Positions 45,756-55,240 are shown, counted from the stretch's first letter. The stretch is DNA of 64,000 nt from Campylobacter concisus (GCF_003049735.1 NZ_PIRM01000001.1:372001-436000), one strand, 5' to 3'. The notes: generated by a model from the letters alone, not told the origin. Made by a program: numbers and translations.

Positions 45756-47096
45756 TTAAAATTGTCCAAATAAGTCATTTAGTGCTTCACTGATGCTTGG
45801 ATGAGTAAAAATTTGATTTTTAAAGAAATTTGCGTTTGCTTTTAAATTCATCGCAATTGCGATTTCATTTATCAGCTCATTTGCATAGATGCAGTGAAAG
45901 CTAGCACCCAAAATTTCTCCACTTTGCGCGTCAACGATAGCTTTTAACATACCTACATCATGATTTAGTACTTTTGCGCCTGGTACTGTTGCCATGCTAA
46001 GCTTTAGCTCTTTAAAATTTAGCCCAAGCTTGCTAGCTTCTTTTGCATTTACGCCGACTCTTGCTAGTGGAGTGTCGGTAAATAGCACATTTGCATGAAT
46101 ACTTCTATTTTTGGTATTTCTCTTTTTATCACCAAAAATTTGTGAATAAACTATCCTAAAATCATCTAAGCTCGTATAAGTAAAAAGCTCTCCGCCGCGC
46201 ACGTCGCCTACCGCATAGATGTTTGGCACATTTGTTTGAAGATTTTCATTTGTCTTTATAAAGCCTTTTTCATTTAGCTCAACACCAGCAGCTTTTAAAT
46301 TTAAATCATCCACATTTGCCACTCTGCCAAGCGCTATCAAAAATGCATCGGCTCTAAGGCATCTTTGCTCACCATTTTGCTTGAAATTTAATACATTTTC
46401 TTTAATGCACTCTATCTCGCAACCCTCTAAAATTTCAACACCTTGGACTCTAAGAGCTTCTTTTACGCTATTAGCTATATCATCATCTTCGTTTTTAAGT
46501 AGTTTTGAACGTCCTACGATAGTCACTTTTGAGCCAAAATTTGCAAACATTGATGCAAACTCTATACCGATAAAACCACTACCGATAATGACAAAATGCT
46601 TTGGTAAATTTTTTAGATCAAGCAGCGTTTGGCTTGAAAATACATTTGAATTTGCGACCTCAAAAGGAGTATCTGCCTCTTTTGAGCCACTATTTATGAT
46701 AATAAAATCGCCCTCTATTATCTTTTTCTCACCACTTGGCGTTGTTACAAGTACGCTATTTTCACTAGCAAATGAGCCAACACCATCGATCACATCGATA
46801 TTTTCTTTATCATTTAGCATTGCGTAGTTTTTAGTATTCAAAGCTGAGATTAGTTTATTTTTATTTTCCACACTAAGTGTGTAATATTCGCTTTCAACGC
46901 TATTATTTACAAATTTTGCCTCTTTAGCGGCTGTTATTAGACGTTTGGTTGGTATGCAGCCAACATTTATGCAAGTGCCTCCATACATCTTTGGCGATCT
47001 CTCTACAAGAGCTACTTTTTTGCCAAGTGCGGCAGCTTTAACCGCTAGCGTTTTGCCAGCTTTTCCAAAACCAATAATTACAATATCATATTTCAT
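45756..47096 (-). CDS. RclA-like FAD-dependent pyridine nucleotide oxidoreductase
   Basis: 446 residues. N-terminal FAD motif GFGKAGKTLA, redox cysteines GGTCINVGCIPTK, second Rossmann motif GSGFIGIEFASMFANFGSKVT (in parts), TNVPNIYAVGDVRGG, and C-terminal FTHPSISEALNDLF with the His-Pro-x-x-x-Glu pair. This matches E. coli RclA (hypochlorous-acid-resistance protein, with Cu(II) reductase activity) more closely than mercuric reductase or lipoamide dehydrogenase. It probably protects against reactive chlorine or copper stress (inference). It is followed by the 45745 gene on the same strand. Confidence 0.85.
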   Translation of the reverse strand: MKYDIVIIGFGKAGKTLAVKAAALGKKVALVERSPKMYGGTCINVGCIPTKRLITAAKEAKFVNNSVESEYYTLSVENKNKLISALNTKNYAMLNDKENIDVIDGVGSFASENSVLVTTPSGEKKIIEGDFIIINSGSKEADTPFEVANSNVFSSQTLLDLKNLPKHFVIIGSGFIGIEFASMFANFGSKVTIVGRSKLLKNEDDDIANSVKEALRVQGVEILEGCEIECIKENVLNFKQNGEQRCLRADAFLIALGRVANVDDLNLKAAGVELNEKGFIKTNENLQTNVPNIYAVGDVRGGELFTYTSLDDFRIVYSQIFGDKKRNTKNRSIHANVLFTDTPLARVGVNAKEASKLGLNFKELKLSMATVPGAKVLNHDVGMLKAIVDAQSGEILGASFHCIYANELINEIAIAMNLKANANFFKNQIFTHPSISEALNDLFGQF

Positions 47097-47098
47097 TT

Positions 47099-47419
47099 TC
47101 AGTCCCTTATCTTTCCCATTACATAATAAGTTGTTTCATTTATCTTTTTTAGCTCCATTTTATATTTATTAGCCCAGTTTTTTATAATCTCATCAACTCG
47201 CTCTTTTATTTCATTAACGGTAGCTACATTTTTTATCTTTAGTCTATCTTCACTTCCACTCATCGCCACAAAACAAAGGTGTGGCTTTAAATGATCATTT
47301 AGTTCGATTATGCTCTTTGGCAAAAGACCATCAGTATTGTTTAAAATTCTACACATTTGAGCAGTGGTCGTTTCATTGACGTTATAGCCAAGCTGGATTA
47401 AAAGTGCATTATGATCCAT
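47099..47419 (-). CDS. Conserved hypothetical protein, 106 residues
   Basis: 106 residues, no signal peptide, no membrane helix. It has an N-terminal helix pair (ALLIQLGYNVNETTTAQMCRIL split), a central IKNVATVNEIKERVDEII stretch with alternating charges, and a basic C-terminus. I do not recognise the family. It lies 2 bases upstream of the RclA-like gene on the same strand and divergent from the Sel1 gene at 47497, suggesting that it is co-transcribed with rclA-like. Function unknown. Confidence 0.65.
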   Translation of the reverse strand: MDHNALLIQLGYNVNETTTAQMCRILNNTDGLLPKSIIELNDHLKPHLCFVAMSGSEDRLKIKNVATVNEIKERVDEIIKNWANKYKMELKKINETTYYVMGKIRD

Positions 47420-47496
47420 ATCGTTCCTTTTGCTTAAAATTTGCAGGCATTATAAGATAAAATTGGATAAAATCGCCTAAATTTTCAAGGACAAAT

Positions 47497-48048
47497 ATGA
47501 AAAAATTTATCATTTTTGTGTTTAGTGTTTTGCTATTTTGGGGATGTTCATTAGATCAAATTTCACAAAATTTTGGCCTTAGTGAGCCACCACTTGATCC
47601 AGAGGTCGAGCAAATAGCAGACGCTATATATCTATACAATGAAGGTAACTATCCAAAAGCTTGCAAGAGATTTTACGACTATGCAAAAGATGGAAATGTT
47701 CTAGCCATGCAGCAAACTGGCATTTGCTTTCGTGACGGCAAAGGCTTTAGCAAGGATATCTTAAGGGCACTTTTTTGGTTTGAAACAGCTGGCAGATACG
47801 GCAATATAGACGGACTAAGAAGTGCTGGATATATCTACGAGTACGGCCTTGGAGTCAATAAAAATTTAGAAAAAGCGATATATTTTTACGAAAAAGCCAC
47901 AAGCCTTGGCTCAAGCGAGGCCAGCTATGATCTAGGGCTTATCTATCTAGGTAAAAATAACTATAAAAAAGCGAGAATTTATCTTGATGAGGCTTGCTTT
48001 AAAGGCAAAGAAGAAGCCTGCACAAAGCTAAAAGAGATGAAATTTTAG
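47497..48048 (+). CDS. Sel1-repeat lipoprotein
   Basis: 183 residues with lipobox FWGC (Cys17). After a short linker come Sel1-like helix pairs (IADAIYLYNEGNYPKACKRFYD, then MQQTGICFRDGKGFSKDI, GLRSAGYIYEYGLGVNKNLE, EASYDLGLIYLGKNNYKKA; in parts). It has fewer cysteines than the two Sel1 lipoproteins at 44468-45745 and is on the opposite strand. It should be lipid-anchored in the periplasm. A hairpin and T-run (48031-48063) follow the stop. Confidence 0.82.
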   Translation: MKKFIIFVFSVLLFWGCSLDQISQNFGLSEPPLDPEVEQIADAIYLYNEGNYPKACKRFYDYAKDGNVLAMQQTGICFRDGKGFSKDILRALFWFETAGRYGNIDGLRSAGYIYEYGLGVNKNLEKAIYFYEKATSLGSSEASYDLGLIYLGKNNYKKARIYLDEACFKGKEEACTKLKEMKF

Positions 48049-48063
48049 CTCCCATCTCTTTTT
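48031..48063 (+). terminator. Terminator of the Sel1 gene, overlapping its stop
   Basis: AAAGAGATG (48031-48039) pairs with CATCTCTTT (48053-48061) and runs into TTTTT. The loop of 13 bases contains the stop codon. It separates the gene from the convergent prfB. Confidence 0.6.
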
Positions 48064-48072
48064 GTAAATTTA

Positions 48073-49185
48073 TTACGCTTCAGCCTTTTGAGCGATCAAG
48101 ACGCCTTCTATCATCTTTTTGATGTCACCATCAAGTATCGCGTCAGTTTGCGAAAATGCCTCGCCGCTGCGGTTATCTTTTACCTGCTGATATGGGAAAA
48201 GCACATATGATCTTATCTGATGCCCCCAGCCGATCTCGCTCTTTTCTACGCTGTTGCTCGCTTCTTGTTGTTTCATCAGCTCAAGCTCGTAAAGACGAGA
48301 TTTTAACATTTTCATCGCTGTAGCTCTATTTTTGTGCTGGCTACGGTCGTTTTGGCACTGTACGACGATGCCAGTTGGTATATGTGTGATGCGAATGGCT
48401 GATTCAGTTTTATTTACATGCTGACCGCCTGCACCGCTTGCTCTATAAGTGTCTATCTTTAGATCTTTTTCCTCGATCTCGATCTCTATATCATCATCTA
48501 CTTCAGGGCTTACCATGACACTTGAAAAGCTCGTATGACGGCGCCCTGCGCTATCAAATGGGCTTGTGCGAACGAGTCTGTGGATACCATTTTCTGCTTT
48601 GAAGTAACCATAAGCATTTTCGCCTTTTACGATAAAGCTCACATCCTTTAGCCCAGCCTCATCACCCTCTTGAAAGTCAAGAGTCTCGACCTTAAAGCCT
48701 TCGCGCTCGCAAAATCTAAGATACATCCTATAAAGCATGCTCGCCCAGTCGTTACTCTCAGTGCCGCCAGCTCCAGGATGGATCGATACGATCGCATTTT
48801 TGCCATCATCTTCGCCACTTAAAAGCATAGAAATTTCAAGATTTACTATCTTTTCATCTAAATTTTTAGCGTCATCAAAAAGAGAATTTATAGTCTCTTC
48901 GTCATTTTCAGAATTTGCTAGCTCAAAAAGCTCCTTTGCATCACTTACTGCCTGATTAGCGTCATTAAATTTTGCAAGCATGTTTGAAATTTTTGTCTTT
49001 TCTTTATTTAGCGCCCCAGCCTTAGCGATATCTTGCCAAAAATCAGGATCTTGCTCAGTGGCCTCGATCTCTTTTAGTCTAGCCTTGATCTCTTCAGGCT
49101 TTACGATAGAGCCTATGTTTTCAACTTTTGTTTGTAGCTTCTTTAAAAGCTCGTTGTATTCGTAACTATCCAAGTTTTTCTCCAA
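48073..49185 (-). CDS. prfB: Peptide chain release factor 2
   Basis: 370 residues read in one frame; no programmed frameshift is needed, unlike E. coli prfB. RF2 reads UAA and UGA. The SPF codon-recognition tripeptide is in [14 protein letters not shown] and the catalytic GGQ in [14 protein letters not shown]. The N-terminal coiled domain is [19 protein letters not shown] is a regular stop in this genome (several genes end in TGA), which fits an unregulated, essential RF2. Divergent from panC across about 110 bases. Confidence 0.97.
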   Translation of the reverse strand: MEKNLDSYEYNELLKKLQTKVENIGSIVKPEEIKARLKEIEATEQDPDFWQDIAKAGALNKEKTKISNMLAKFNDANQAVSDAKELFELANSENDEETINSLFDDAKNLDEKIVNLEISMLLSGEDDGKNAIVSIHPGAGGTESNDWASMLYRMYLRFCEREGFKVETLDFQEGDEAGLKDVSFIVKGENAYGYFKAENGIHRLVRTSPFDSAGRRHTSFSSVMVSPEVDDDIEIEIEEKDLKIDTYRASGAGGQHVNKTESAIRITHIPTGIVVQCQNDRSQHKNRATAMKMLKSRLYELELMKQQEASNSVEKSEIGWGHQIRSYVLFPYQQVKDNRSGEAFSQTDAILDGDIKKMIEGVLIAQKAEA

Positions 49186-49293
49186 AAATTTTTGCCGATT
49201 TTAGCCAAAAGTTGCTTACATTTTTAAATTTACGCCCTTTTAATCCTTTTTTGTTACAATGCCAAGTTAAAATTTCAAACAAAAAGAGTCAAA

Positions 49294-50115
49294 ATGCAAA
49301 TCATAAGAACTATAAAAGAACTTGAAAATTTCGTCTCTAGCACAAGTGCAAAGATCGGTTTTGTGCCGACCATGGGCGCACTTCATGACGGACACGTTAG
49401 CCTTATTAAAAAATGCGTGAGCGAAAATGAGATAAGTATCGTCTCAACATTCGTTAATCCAACTCAATTTTTACCAGGCGAAGATCTGGACAAATACCCA
49501 AGAAACGAACAAAACGACATTAAAATTTGCGAGCAAAACGGCGTTAGCGCTATTTTTATCCCAGATGCCAATGAGCTTTACTTTGAAGATGAGCCTCTAA
49601 TCATCGCTCCAAAGAAATTTTCAGCCATCTTAGAGGGCAAAACTAGACCTGGGCACTTTGATGGCGTACTAAGGGTGCTAAACAAGCTATTTCGCCTAAC
49701 TCGTGCAAATAGCGTTTACATGGGCAAAAAAGATACACAACAACTAATCATAGTGCAAAACATGATAAAGACATTTTTTCTAAATGTCAGCCTAGTGGCT
49801 TGCGATATCGTTAGAGAGCCAGACGGACTTGCACTTTCAAGTAGAAACGTCTATATCTGCGACGAAGATAAATGTAACGCTCTAAGGCTTTCAAGATCGC
49901 TAAATAAAGCACAAAATTTGATCCAAAATGGCGAGGAAGACACAAGCGAGATCAAAACAAAGATGCTTGAAGTGCTAGAGCCGTTAAAGGTTGATTATGT
50001 CGCTATTACGGATAGAAATTTAAATGAAATTTCCAAAATAGAAAAAAATAACACCATCATTTTAGTAGCAGCTTACGTTGGTAAAACTAGGCTAATAGAC
50101 AACATCTGGATCTAA
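49294..50115 (+). CDS. panC: Pantothenate synthetase
   Basis: 273 residues. PanC joins pantoate and beta-alanine with ATP on the way to coenzyme A. Motifs: [17 protein letters not shown] (HIGH-type signature) near residue 23-39, [21 protein letters not shown] (in parts), [28 protein letters not shown], and the KMSKS-like [10 protein letters not shown]. The gene starts 109 bases from prfB and is followed two bases later by rimO, so panC-rimO-tilS is one unit. Confidence 0.95.
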   Translation: MQIIRTIKELENFVSSTSAKIGFVPTMGALHDGHVSLIKKCVSENEISIVSTFVNPTQFLPGEDLDKYPRNEQNDIKICEQNGVSAIFIPDANELYFEDEPLIIAPKKFSAILEGKTRPGHFDGVLRVLNKLFRLTRANSVYMGKKDTQQLIIVQNMIKTFFLNVSLVACDIVREPDGLALSSRNVYICDEDKCNALRLSRSLNKAQNLIQNGEEDTSEIKTKMLEVLEPLKVDYVAITDRNLNEISKIEKNNTIILVAAYVGKTRLIDNIWI

Positions 50116-50117
50116 AA

Positions 50118-51428
50118 ATGCCAAAACTTCACTTAATTTCACTTGGCTGTAACAAAAATTTAGTTGATTCTGAGATCATGCTTGGCAGATTGCAAAACTA
50201 CGATATCACAGACGATATCAGTGATGCTGACGTTATCATCGTAAATACCTGCGGCTTTATCAAATCTGCCAAAGAAGAGAGCATACAAACCATACTTGAG
50301 ATGCATGAAGCTCGTAAAAATGGCTCCTTGCTAGTAGTGACTGGCTGTCTTATGCAGCGCTACAAAGATGAGCTTATAAAAGAGCTGCCAGAGGTCGATC
50401 TCTTTACCGGTGTGGCTGACTATGACAAGATCGATGAGATCATCTTAAAAAAGCAAAATTTATTTAGCCCGCAAACTTATCTGCAAGCAAATGAAGAGCG
50501 TGTGATAACTGGCTCAAACTACCACGCCTACATCAAAATTTCAGAGGGCTGTAACCAAAAATGTAGTTTTTGTGCCATTCCAACTTTTAAAGGCAAACTA
50601 AAATCACGCTCGCTTGAAAACATCGTAAACGAGGTCAAAAATCTAGTCAAAAAAGGCTACTACGACTTTAGCTTTTTATCTCAAGACTCGAGCTCATATA
50701 TGCGCGATCAAGGCGTTAGCGACGGGCTTATAAATTTAATAGACGAGATAGAAAAGATAAAGGGCGTAAGGAGTGCCAGGATACTTTATCTCTATCCAAG
50801 CACGACCAGCAAGGAGCTAATTGAGCGTATCATCGCCTCGCCTGTCTTTCACAACTACTTTGACATGCCGATCCAACACATCAGCGAAGACATGCTAAAG
50901 ATAATGAAGCGTGGAAGTGGCGCTAAAAAAATCAAAGAGCTTTTAAATTTAATGAGAAATGCCGAGAATTCATTCTTACGAACTGGTATCATCGTTGGTC
51001 ATCCAGGAGAGAGCGAGGAGGATTTTGAGGAGCTTTGCGAATTTTTAGAAGAGTTTAAATTTGATAGAATTTCAGCCTTTGCCTACTCAAAAGAGGAGGA
51101 CACTGCATCTTTTGAAATGGAGCAAATCCCAGCTAAAATCATCTCAAAAAGACTAAACAAGATAGAAAAGATCACTAAAAAATCGATAAATGAGAGCTTG
51201 CAAAAAGAGATTGGCAAGCAAATTTATGCTCCTCTTGAGGGCGAAAGTAGCGAGGGCGAGATGTTTTACGCAGCCAAAAAAGACATCTGGGATAAAGATA
51301 TAGACGGCGAAATTTTAATAAACGAGAGCGATGTAAAAGAACTTGAGATCGGCTCACTCTATCTTTGCGAGGTCACTGACGTGGTCGATCAAAAACTAAT
51401 CGCTAAAATCATCAAAAAAGCAAAATGA
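50118..51428 (+). CDS. rimO: Ribosomal protein S12 methylthiotransferase
   Basis: 436 residues. RimO adds a methylthio group to Asp88/89 of ribosomal protein S12. Cysteines: LGCNKN, NTCGFI and TGCLMQ of the MTTase domain, and CNQKCSFC of the radical SAM domain, followed by [17 protein letters not shown]-type C-terminal domain with [12 protein letters not shown] ends it. [11 protein letters not shown] and IKSAKEES set it apart from MiaB and MtaB. Its end overlaps tilS by 4 bases (ATGA). Confidence 0.95.
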   Translation: MPKLHLISLGCNKNLVDSEIMLGRLQNYDITDDISDADVIIVNTCGFIKSAKEESIQTILEMHEARKNGSLLVVTGCLMQRYKDELIKELPEVDLFTGVADYDKIDEIILKKQNLFSPQTYLQANEERVITGSNYHAYIKISEGCNQKCSFCAIPTFKGKLKSRSLENIVNEVKNLVKKGYYDFSFLSQDSSSYMRDQGVSDGLINLIDEIEKIKGVRSARILYLYPSTTSKELIERIIASPVFHNYFDMPIQHISEDMLKIMKRGSGAKKIKELLNLMRNAENSFLRTGIIVGHPGESEEDFEELCEFLEEFKFDRISAFAYSKEEDTASFEMEQIPAKIISKRLNKIEKITKKSINESLQKEIGKQIYAPLEGESSEGEMFYAAKKDIWDKDIDGEILINESDVKELEIGSLYLCEVTDVVDQKLIAKIIKKAK

Positions 51429-52414
51429 TAAGCCAAAATGTGCGAGAAAAGCTAAACCCAGGTGCAAACCTACTAGCCTTCTCGCACGGCATAGACAGCA
51501 CCGCACTTTTTTACATTTTAGAAGAAGCTGGGATCAAATTTGATCTAGCGATGGTTGATTACAATGTTCGAGAGCAAAGTAAAAGTGAGATAGAAAGCGC
51601 AAAAGATCTCGCAGATAAATTTGGTAAAAGAATTTATACCAAAAGTATTTTTTTAGATAAGTCAAATTTTGAAAAAAATGCGCGCGAGGTAAGATATGAG
51701 TTTTTTGGAGAAATTTGCCAAAAATTTGACTATGAAAATTTGATCCTAGCGCATCAGTTTGACGATAAATTTGAGTGGTTTTTGATGCAGCTTAGTAAGG
51801 GTGCTGGGCTAAAAGAGCTCTTTGGCATGAGCGAGCTTGAAAAGAGAAAGCACTTTTGGCTAGTTAGGCCGCTTTTAAATTTACGCAAAAAAGAGCTTCA
51901 AAACTATCTTGATGAGAGAAATTTACGCTATTTTATCGATGAGACAAATTTAAAAGGTGAGTTTAAAAGAAGCTTCATGAGGCTAAATTTTAGTGAGCCA
52001 TTTTTGGATAGATATTTTATTGGCGTGCAAAAGAGCTTTGAGTTTTTAGAAGCCGATAGACAAATTTTAATGCCAAATATCACAAAAATAAGTGATAAAA
52101 TTTTTATTATAAAAAATGATAGTAATGTGATACGAGGCATTGATATGGCGGCAAAAGAGCTAAATGTGCTTCTAAGCAAAGCGCAAAAAGAAGAGCTAAG
52201 TGCAAATTTAGCAAAGCAAACAAGCGTGGTACTAAGCGGCAAGATCGCTGTCGGATACGCAGACACTTACCTTTTAGTAACTCCATTTTGCAAAGCCATA
52301 ATGCCAAAAATTTTTAAAGAGAAGGCTAGAATTTTAAAAATTCCAGCTATAAATAGAGGCTATCTTTTTGCTATAAATTTTGATTTATCAAAATTAGATT
52401 CTAATAAATATTGA
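51425..52414 (+). CDS. tilS: tRNA(Ile)-lysidine synthase
   Basis: 329 residues, compact form. TilS converts C34 of tRNAIle(CAU) to lysidine, changing it from Met to Ile reading. The PP-loop is [14 protein letters not shown] (SHGIDS in place of the usual SGGxDS), then the [12 protein letters not shown] and [21 protein letters not shown] motifs (in parts), and [12 protein letters not shown]. The C-terminal half is poorly conserved. It overlaps rimO by 4 bases and is followed by a hairpin shared with the convergent prs. Confidence 0.92.
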   Translation: MISQNVREKLNPGANLLAFSHGIDSTALFYILEEAGIKFDLAMVDYNVREQSKSEIESAKDLADKFGKRIYTKSIFLDKSNFEKNAREVRYEFFGEICQKFDYENLILAHQFDDKFEWFLMQLSKGAGLKELFGMSELEKRKHFWLVRPLLNLRKKELQNYLDERNLRYFIDETNLKGEFKRSFMRLNFSEPFLDRYFIGVQKSFEFLEADRQILMPNITKISDKIFIIKNDSNVIRGIDMAAKELNVLLSKAQKEELSANLAKQTSVVLSGKIAVGYADTYLLVTPFCKAIMPKIFKEKARILKIPAINRGYLFAINFDLSKLDSNKY

Positions 52415-52419
52415 AAGAT

Positions 52420-52457
52420 TTGGCTTTTGCCTGAAACAACTCCAAAGCAAAAGCCAA
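52420..52457. terminator. Bidirectional hairpin between tilS and prs
   Basis: TTGGCTTTTGC (52420-52430) and GCAAAAGCCAA (52447-52457) form a perfect 11-bp stem with a 16-base loop, six bases after the tilS stop and seven before the prs stop. Neither side has a long U-run. Confidence 0.6.
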
Positions 52458-52463
52458 GATTAA

Positions 52464-53390
52464 TTAAAATAAGCTATTTACGCTTTCATTGTGATATACA
52501 CGGCGTATCACTTCTCCAAACAAGGAAGCTGCACTTAGCACTTTTATACAAGGAAGCTCCTCTGCTAAAGGTATCGTATCTGTTACCACTAGCTCATCTA
52601 AAAAGCCTAGTCTTAGCCTATCATAAGCTGGTCCGCTAAGGACTGGATGCGTACAAAATGCCATAACACTAGTTGCGCCACGCTCTTTAAAAATTTCAGC
52701 TGCTTTTACGATCGTGCCAGCTGTATCGATCATATCATCGACTAAAATAACATCTTTACCATTTACGTCACCGATTATATTCATCACTTCGCTCTCGTTT
52801 GCTTTTTCGCGGCGCTTATCTACGATAACCATGTCAAGATTTAGATTTTTAGCCAAAGCTCTAGCACGAGCAACACCGCCTACATCAGGACTTGCAACGA
52901 TTGGATTTGGTAAATTTTTTGCTCTTACATAGTCATTAAAAATGATGCTTCCATAAAGGTTATCAACCGGAATATCAAAAAATCCTTGAATTTGTCCTGC
53001 GTGAAGATCCATAGTAACGACTCTATCGATACCTGCTGTTTGCATCATGTTTGCCACTAGTTTTGCAGTGATCGGCACTCTAGGAGCTGCTTTTCTATCT
53101 TGTCTGGCGTAGCCAAAATACGGCACGATCGCTGTTATCGAGCTTGCGCTACTGCGTCTTAAAGCGTCAGTTAAGATAAGTAGCTCCATTAAATTTGTAT
53201 TTGTCGGTGCACATGTTGGCTGAATGACAAAAACATCTTTTCCGCGCACGCTCTCTCCGATTTGCACACTGATCTCTCCATCGCTAAATCTTTTTATACT
53301 TGCCTCGCTAAGAGGAAGTGAAAGATATTGCGAAATTTTCTTTGAAAGCTCAATATTCGCCGTTCCTGAGAAAATTTTATAGCCTCTCAT
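52464..53390 (-). CDS. prs: Ribose-phosphate pyrophosphokinase
   Basis: 308 residues. It makes PRPP for purine, pyrimidine, His and Trp synthesis. Motifs: [14 protein letters not shown], the ATP-binding [26 protein letters not shown] (in parts), [12 protein letters not shown], and the ribose-5-phosphate/PRPP loop [14 protein letters not shown] near residue 215-228. A near-consensus -10 (CGATAAAAT) lies upstream at 53424-53432 on the minus strand. Convergent with tilS. Confidence 0.97.
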   Translation of the reverse strand: MRGYKIFSGTANIELSKKISQYLSLPLSEASIKRFSDGEISVQIGESVRGKDVFVIQPTCAPTNTNLMELLILTDALRRSSASSITAIVPYFGYARQDRKAAPRVPITAKLVANMMQTAGIDRVVTMDLHAGQIQGFFDIPVDNLYGSIIFNDYVRAKNLPNPIVASPDVGGVARARALAKNLNLDMVIVDKRREKANESEVMNIIGDVNGKDVILVDDMIDTAGTIVKAAEIFKERGATSVMAFCTHPVLSGPAYDRLRLGFLDELVVTDTIPLAEELPCIKVLSAASLFGEVIRRVYHNESVNSLF

Positions 53391-53423
53391 AATGATAACC
53401 TTTTTAGTGATTTTTATGTTGGG

Positions 53424-53432
53424 ATTTTATCG
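53424..53432 (-). promoter_or_regulatory. Probable prs promoter -10 element
   Basis: On the minus strand CGATAAAAT fits the Campylobacter -10 pattern (gnTAnaAT) about 34-42 bases before the prs ATG. No -35 box is seen. Confidence 0.45.
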
Positions 53433-53486
53433 AAACGAGCTTTAATTTAAATTTATTATTTTGTGAGGTTTTATTTTCATCTTTGC

Positions 53487-53510
53487 TTTAGAGCTATTTC
53501 TAGCTCTAAA
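53487..53510 (-). terminator. Hairpin with GAAA tetraloop after the DUF4156 gene
   Basis: On the minus strand a perfect 10-bp stem (TTTAGAGCTA / TAGCTCTAAA) closes on GAAA, one base after the lipoprotein stop codon (53512-53514). No U-tract follows (GCAAAG...). It may be an mRNA 3' stabiliser or the start of the prs leader. Confidence 0.5.
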
Positions 53511-53511
53511 A

Positions 53512-53916
53512 TTAGTTTTTATCGCCACAGTCAAAAATTTGTGCTTTTATTCTATAAGATGCCGCAAACTGACTGCCTCTAGGGCAAATATCAAGATTTT
53601 GTCCATAGTAGCAAAGCGGTGATTCATTTACAATATAAAGTACGACTCTCTTGTGAAGTCCAACGATCTCAATTGCCTCATTTTTTAGATCATTCATTGC
53701 GCCTTGTCTAAGCCCTTCAATAGTTGGATTCATTCTGCCATTTGCCTCGTCACTTCCCTCTGCTTCGCCTAAAACTTTACAGTTATAAGGTGTAGAATTT
53801 ACCATTGCTATACCTTTTGAATCTGGCAATAATGGCTTTGGCGTAAATTGTGGCGCTACACAACCAGAAAATAAAAATAAGATAGTGCAAAAAACTATCA
53901 AATTTGAAATTTTCAT
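53512..53916 (-). CDS. DUF4156-type lipoprotein
   Basis: 134 residues with lipobox FSGC (Cys19) after a clean signal peptide. The mature part holds CKVLGEAEGSD and LRQGAMNDLKNEAIEIVG (in parts), the pattern of the DUF4156 lipoprotein family, and a cysteine pair in CYYGQNLDICPRG. These lipoproteins have no known function. The start is preceded by AAGGAGG on the minus strand. The divergent gene is DUF488 (54047), and an A14 tract lies between the two promoters. Confidence 0.82.
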   Translation of the reverse strand: MKISNLIVFCTILFLFSGCVAPQFTPKPLLPDSKGIAMVNSTPYNCKVLGEAEGSDEANGRMNPTIEGLRQGAMNDLKNEAIEIVGLHKRVVLYIVNESPLCYYGQNLDICPRGSQFAASYRIKAQIFDCGDKN

Positions 53917-54046
53917 TTAACCTCCTTAAATAAATTTTGGCATTATTCTATTTCAAAAAAAAAAAAAAACGCAAGGTAAATTTTAAAAAATTATAAGTTA
54001 ATCTAAAAAATTTATTCATTAACCTTACAGCATTACAATTACAAAC
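53917..54046. other. Divergent spacer with A14 tract
   Basis: 130 bases between the DUF4156 lipoprotein (minus) and DUF488 (plus) genes. It contains a run of 14 A at 53955-53968, 39 bases from the lipoprotein ATG and 79 from the DUF488 ATG. The rest is AT-rich; no other feature is evident. Confidence 0.7.
53955..53968. repeat. A14 homopolymer tract
   Basis: TTTC followed by 14 A and then CGC. It is the longest homopolymer that I noticed in the window. Tracts of this type are prone to slippage; here it stands between -35/-10 regions of divergent genes. Confidence 0.85.
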
Positions 54047-54406
54047 ATGTTTAAAGCTTATAGAATTTATGATTTTATCAAAGATGATAGTTTGGATATG
54101 AAGGCGGCTTTTGTTGATAGACTCTATCCAAGAGGCATAAGAAAAGAGATATTTTCAAATTTCCTTTGGTTAAAAGATATCACACCAAGCACTACTTTAA
54201 GAGAGTGGTTTCATGAAGATAGAGAAGCTAGATTTGATGAGTTTTGTGAGAAATTTGAGCTCGAGCTTGATAATGAAAAAGCACAATCTTGCTTTAAAAT
54301 GCTAAAAAAACTAGAAAAAGAGCATGGCGATATAGCACTTCTAACAGCTAGTAAAGATATAAATCTTTGCCATATCGTTGTGTTATTAAAAATTTTAAAT
54401 AAGTAG
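54047..54406 (+). CDS. DUF488 (YeaO-like) protein
   Basis: 119 residues. Family features: VDRLYPRGIRKE near residue 24-35, FLWLKDITPSTTLREWFHED (in parts), EKFELELDNEKA and the terminal ALLTASKDINLCHIVVLL. YeaO-like DUF488 proteins are small cytoplasmic proteins of unknown function, often near stress or transport genes. It is convergent with pdxY. Expression may be affected by the A14 tract upstream. Confidence 0.82.
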   Translation: MFKAYRIYDFIKDDSLDMKAAFVDRLYPRGIRKEIFSNFLWLKDITPSTTLREWFHEDREARFDEFCEKFELELDNEKAQSCFKMLKKLEKEHGDIALLTASKDINLCHIVVLLKILNK

Positions 54407-54415
54407 TTTGCCCGC

Positions 54416-55240
54416 CTATTTTGCAAGAGTGCCAAGCATCTTTTCAAACTGCACACCATACCATGTGCGGCTCTTATCTTTTAGCGTGATTTTAATGCTA
54501 CTAAGCACAAAGTTTGCCGCCTTTTTGATAGAAGTTTGCATGCTTTCACCATTTATAAGTGAGCCAAAAAGCACAGAAGCAAATATATCTCCAGTCCCAC
54601 TCGTGTGAAATGGCAAAAATTCGTGAAAATACTCTACCTTCTCTTTTGTCTTTGCGTCGTAAGCTATGATGCCGCATTCATTTTGCTTGTATCTAATGCC
54701 CTTTAACACAATCTTTCTAACTCCAAAGCTAGCCAAGCTTTCAAGCAACTCTAAAATATAATCTTGCGTATAGTCACTGCCTAAAAACGGCATCCCGCAC
54801 ATAAAGCTTGCCTCTGTTATGTTTGGCGTGATAACGTGAGCCTTTGTGCAAAGATCACGCATTTTCATAACAAATTTTTCATCAAATCCATGATAGAGCT
54901 TGCCATTGTCGCCCATGCAAGGATCTACAAGTATTAGTGAAGCAGAGTCATTAAACTCATTAAAAATTTTCTCTATCAGCTCAAGCTGACTAAAGCTACC
55001 TAAAAATCCGGTATAAATTCCATCAAATGCGATATTTTCTTTGTGCCATACTTGTGTTATCTCGTCAAATTCATCAGTCAGATCACGAAATGTGAAATTT
55101 TTAAAGCCAGTATGAGTCGAAAGTAGCGCAGTAGGCAATATACACGCCTCAATGCCTTGAGTGCTAATTATCGGAAGTGCGACAGTAAGGGAACATTTGC
55201 CAACGCACGAGATATCTTGTATTGTAAGGATTCTTTTCAT
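54416..55240 (-). CDS. pdxY: Pyridoxal/pyridoxamine kinase PdxY-type
   Basis: 274 residues. Ribokinase-like fold that phosphorylates vitamin B6 vitamers at the 5' hydroxyl. Motifs: MKRILTIQDISCVGKCSLTVALP (in parts), LVDPCMGDNGKLY, TPNITEASFMCGMP and the anion-hole/ATP-loop FHTSGTGDIFASVLFG near 220-235. The Lys-Leu-Tyr substrate loop fits PdxY/PdxK; PdxK is the alternative. The ATG directly follows the stop of the radical SAM gene (TAA ATG). Confidence 0.88.
   Translation of the reverse strand: MKRILTIQDISCVGKCSLTVALPIISTQGIEACILPTALLSTHTGFKNFTFRDLTDEFDEITQVWHKENIAFDGIYTGFLGSFSQLELIEKIFNEFNDSASLILVDPCMGDNGKLYHGFDEKFVMKMRDLCTKAHVITPNITEASFMCGMPFLGSDYTQDYILELLESLASFGVRKIVLKGIRYKQNECGIIAYDAKTKEKVEYFHEFLPFHTSGTGDIFASVLFGSLINGESMQTSIKKAANFVLSSIKITLKDKSRTWYGVQFEKMLGTLAK

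Noticed and set aside
48073..49185. Possible prfB programmed frameshift as in E. coli.
   Set aside because: The gene is open from ATG to stop in one frame, with no in-frame TGA near codon 25.
53487..53511. A 19-base run on the minus strand (TTTTAGAGCTAGAAATAGC) identical to part of the common engineered guide-RNA scaffold for SpyCas9.
   Set aside because: It is a simple 10-bp stem closed by a GAAA tetraloop after a lipoprotein gene. No Cas gene, repeat array or remaining scaffold follows (next bases are TCTAAAGC). I treat it as a natural hairpin that looks alike by chance.
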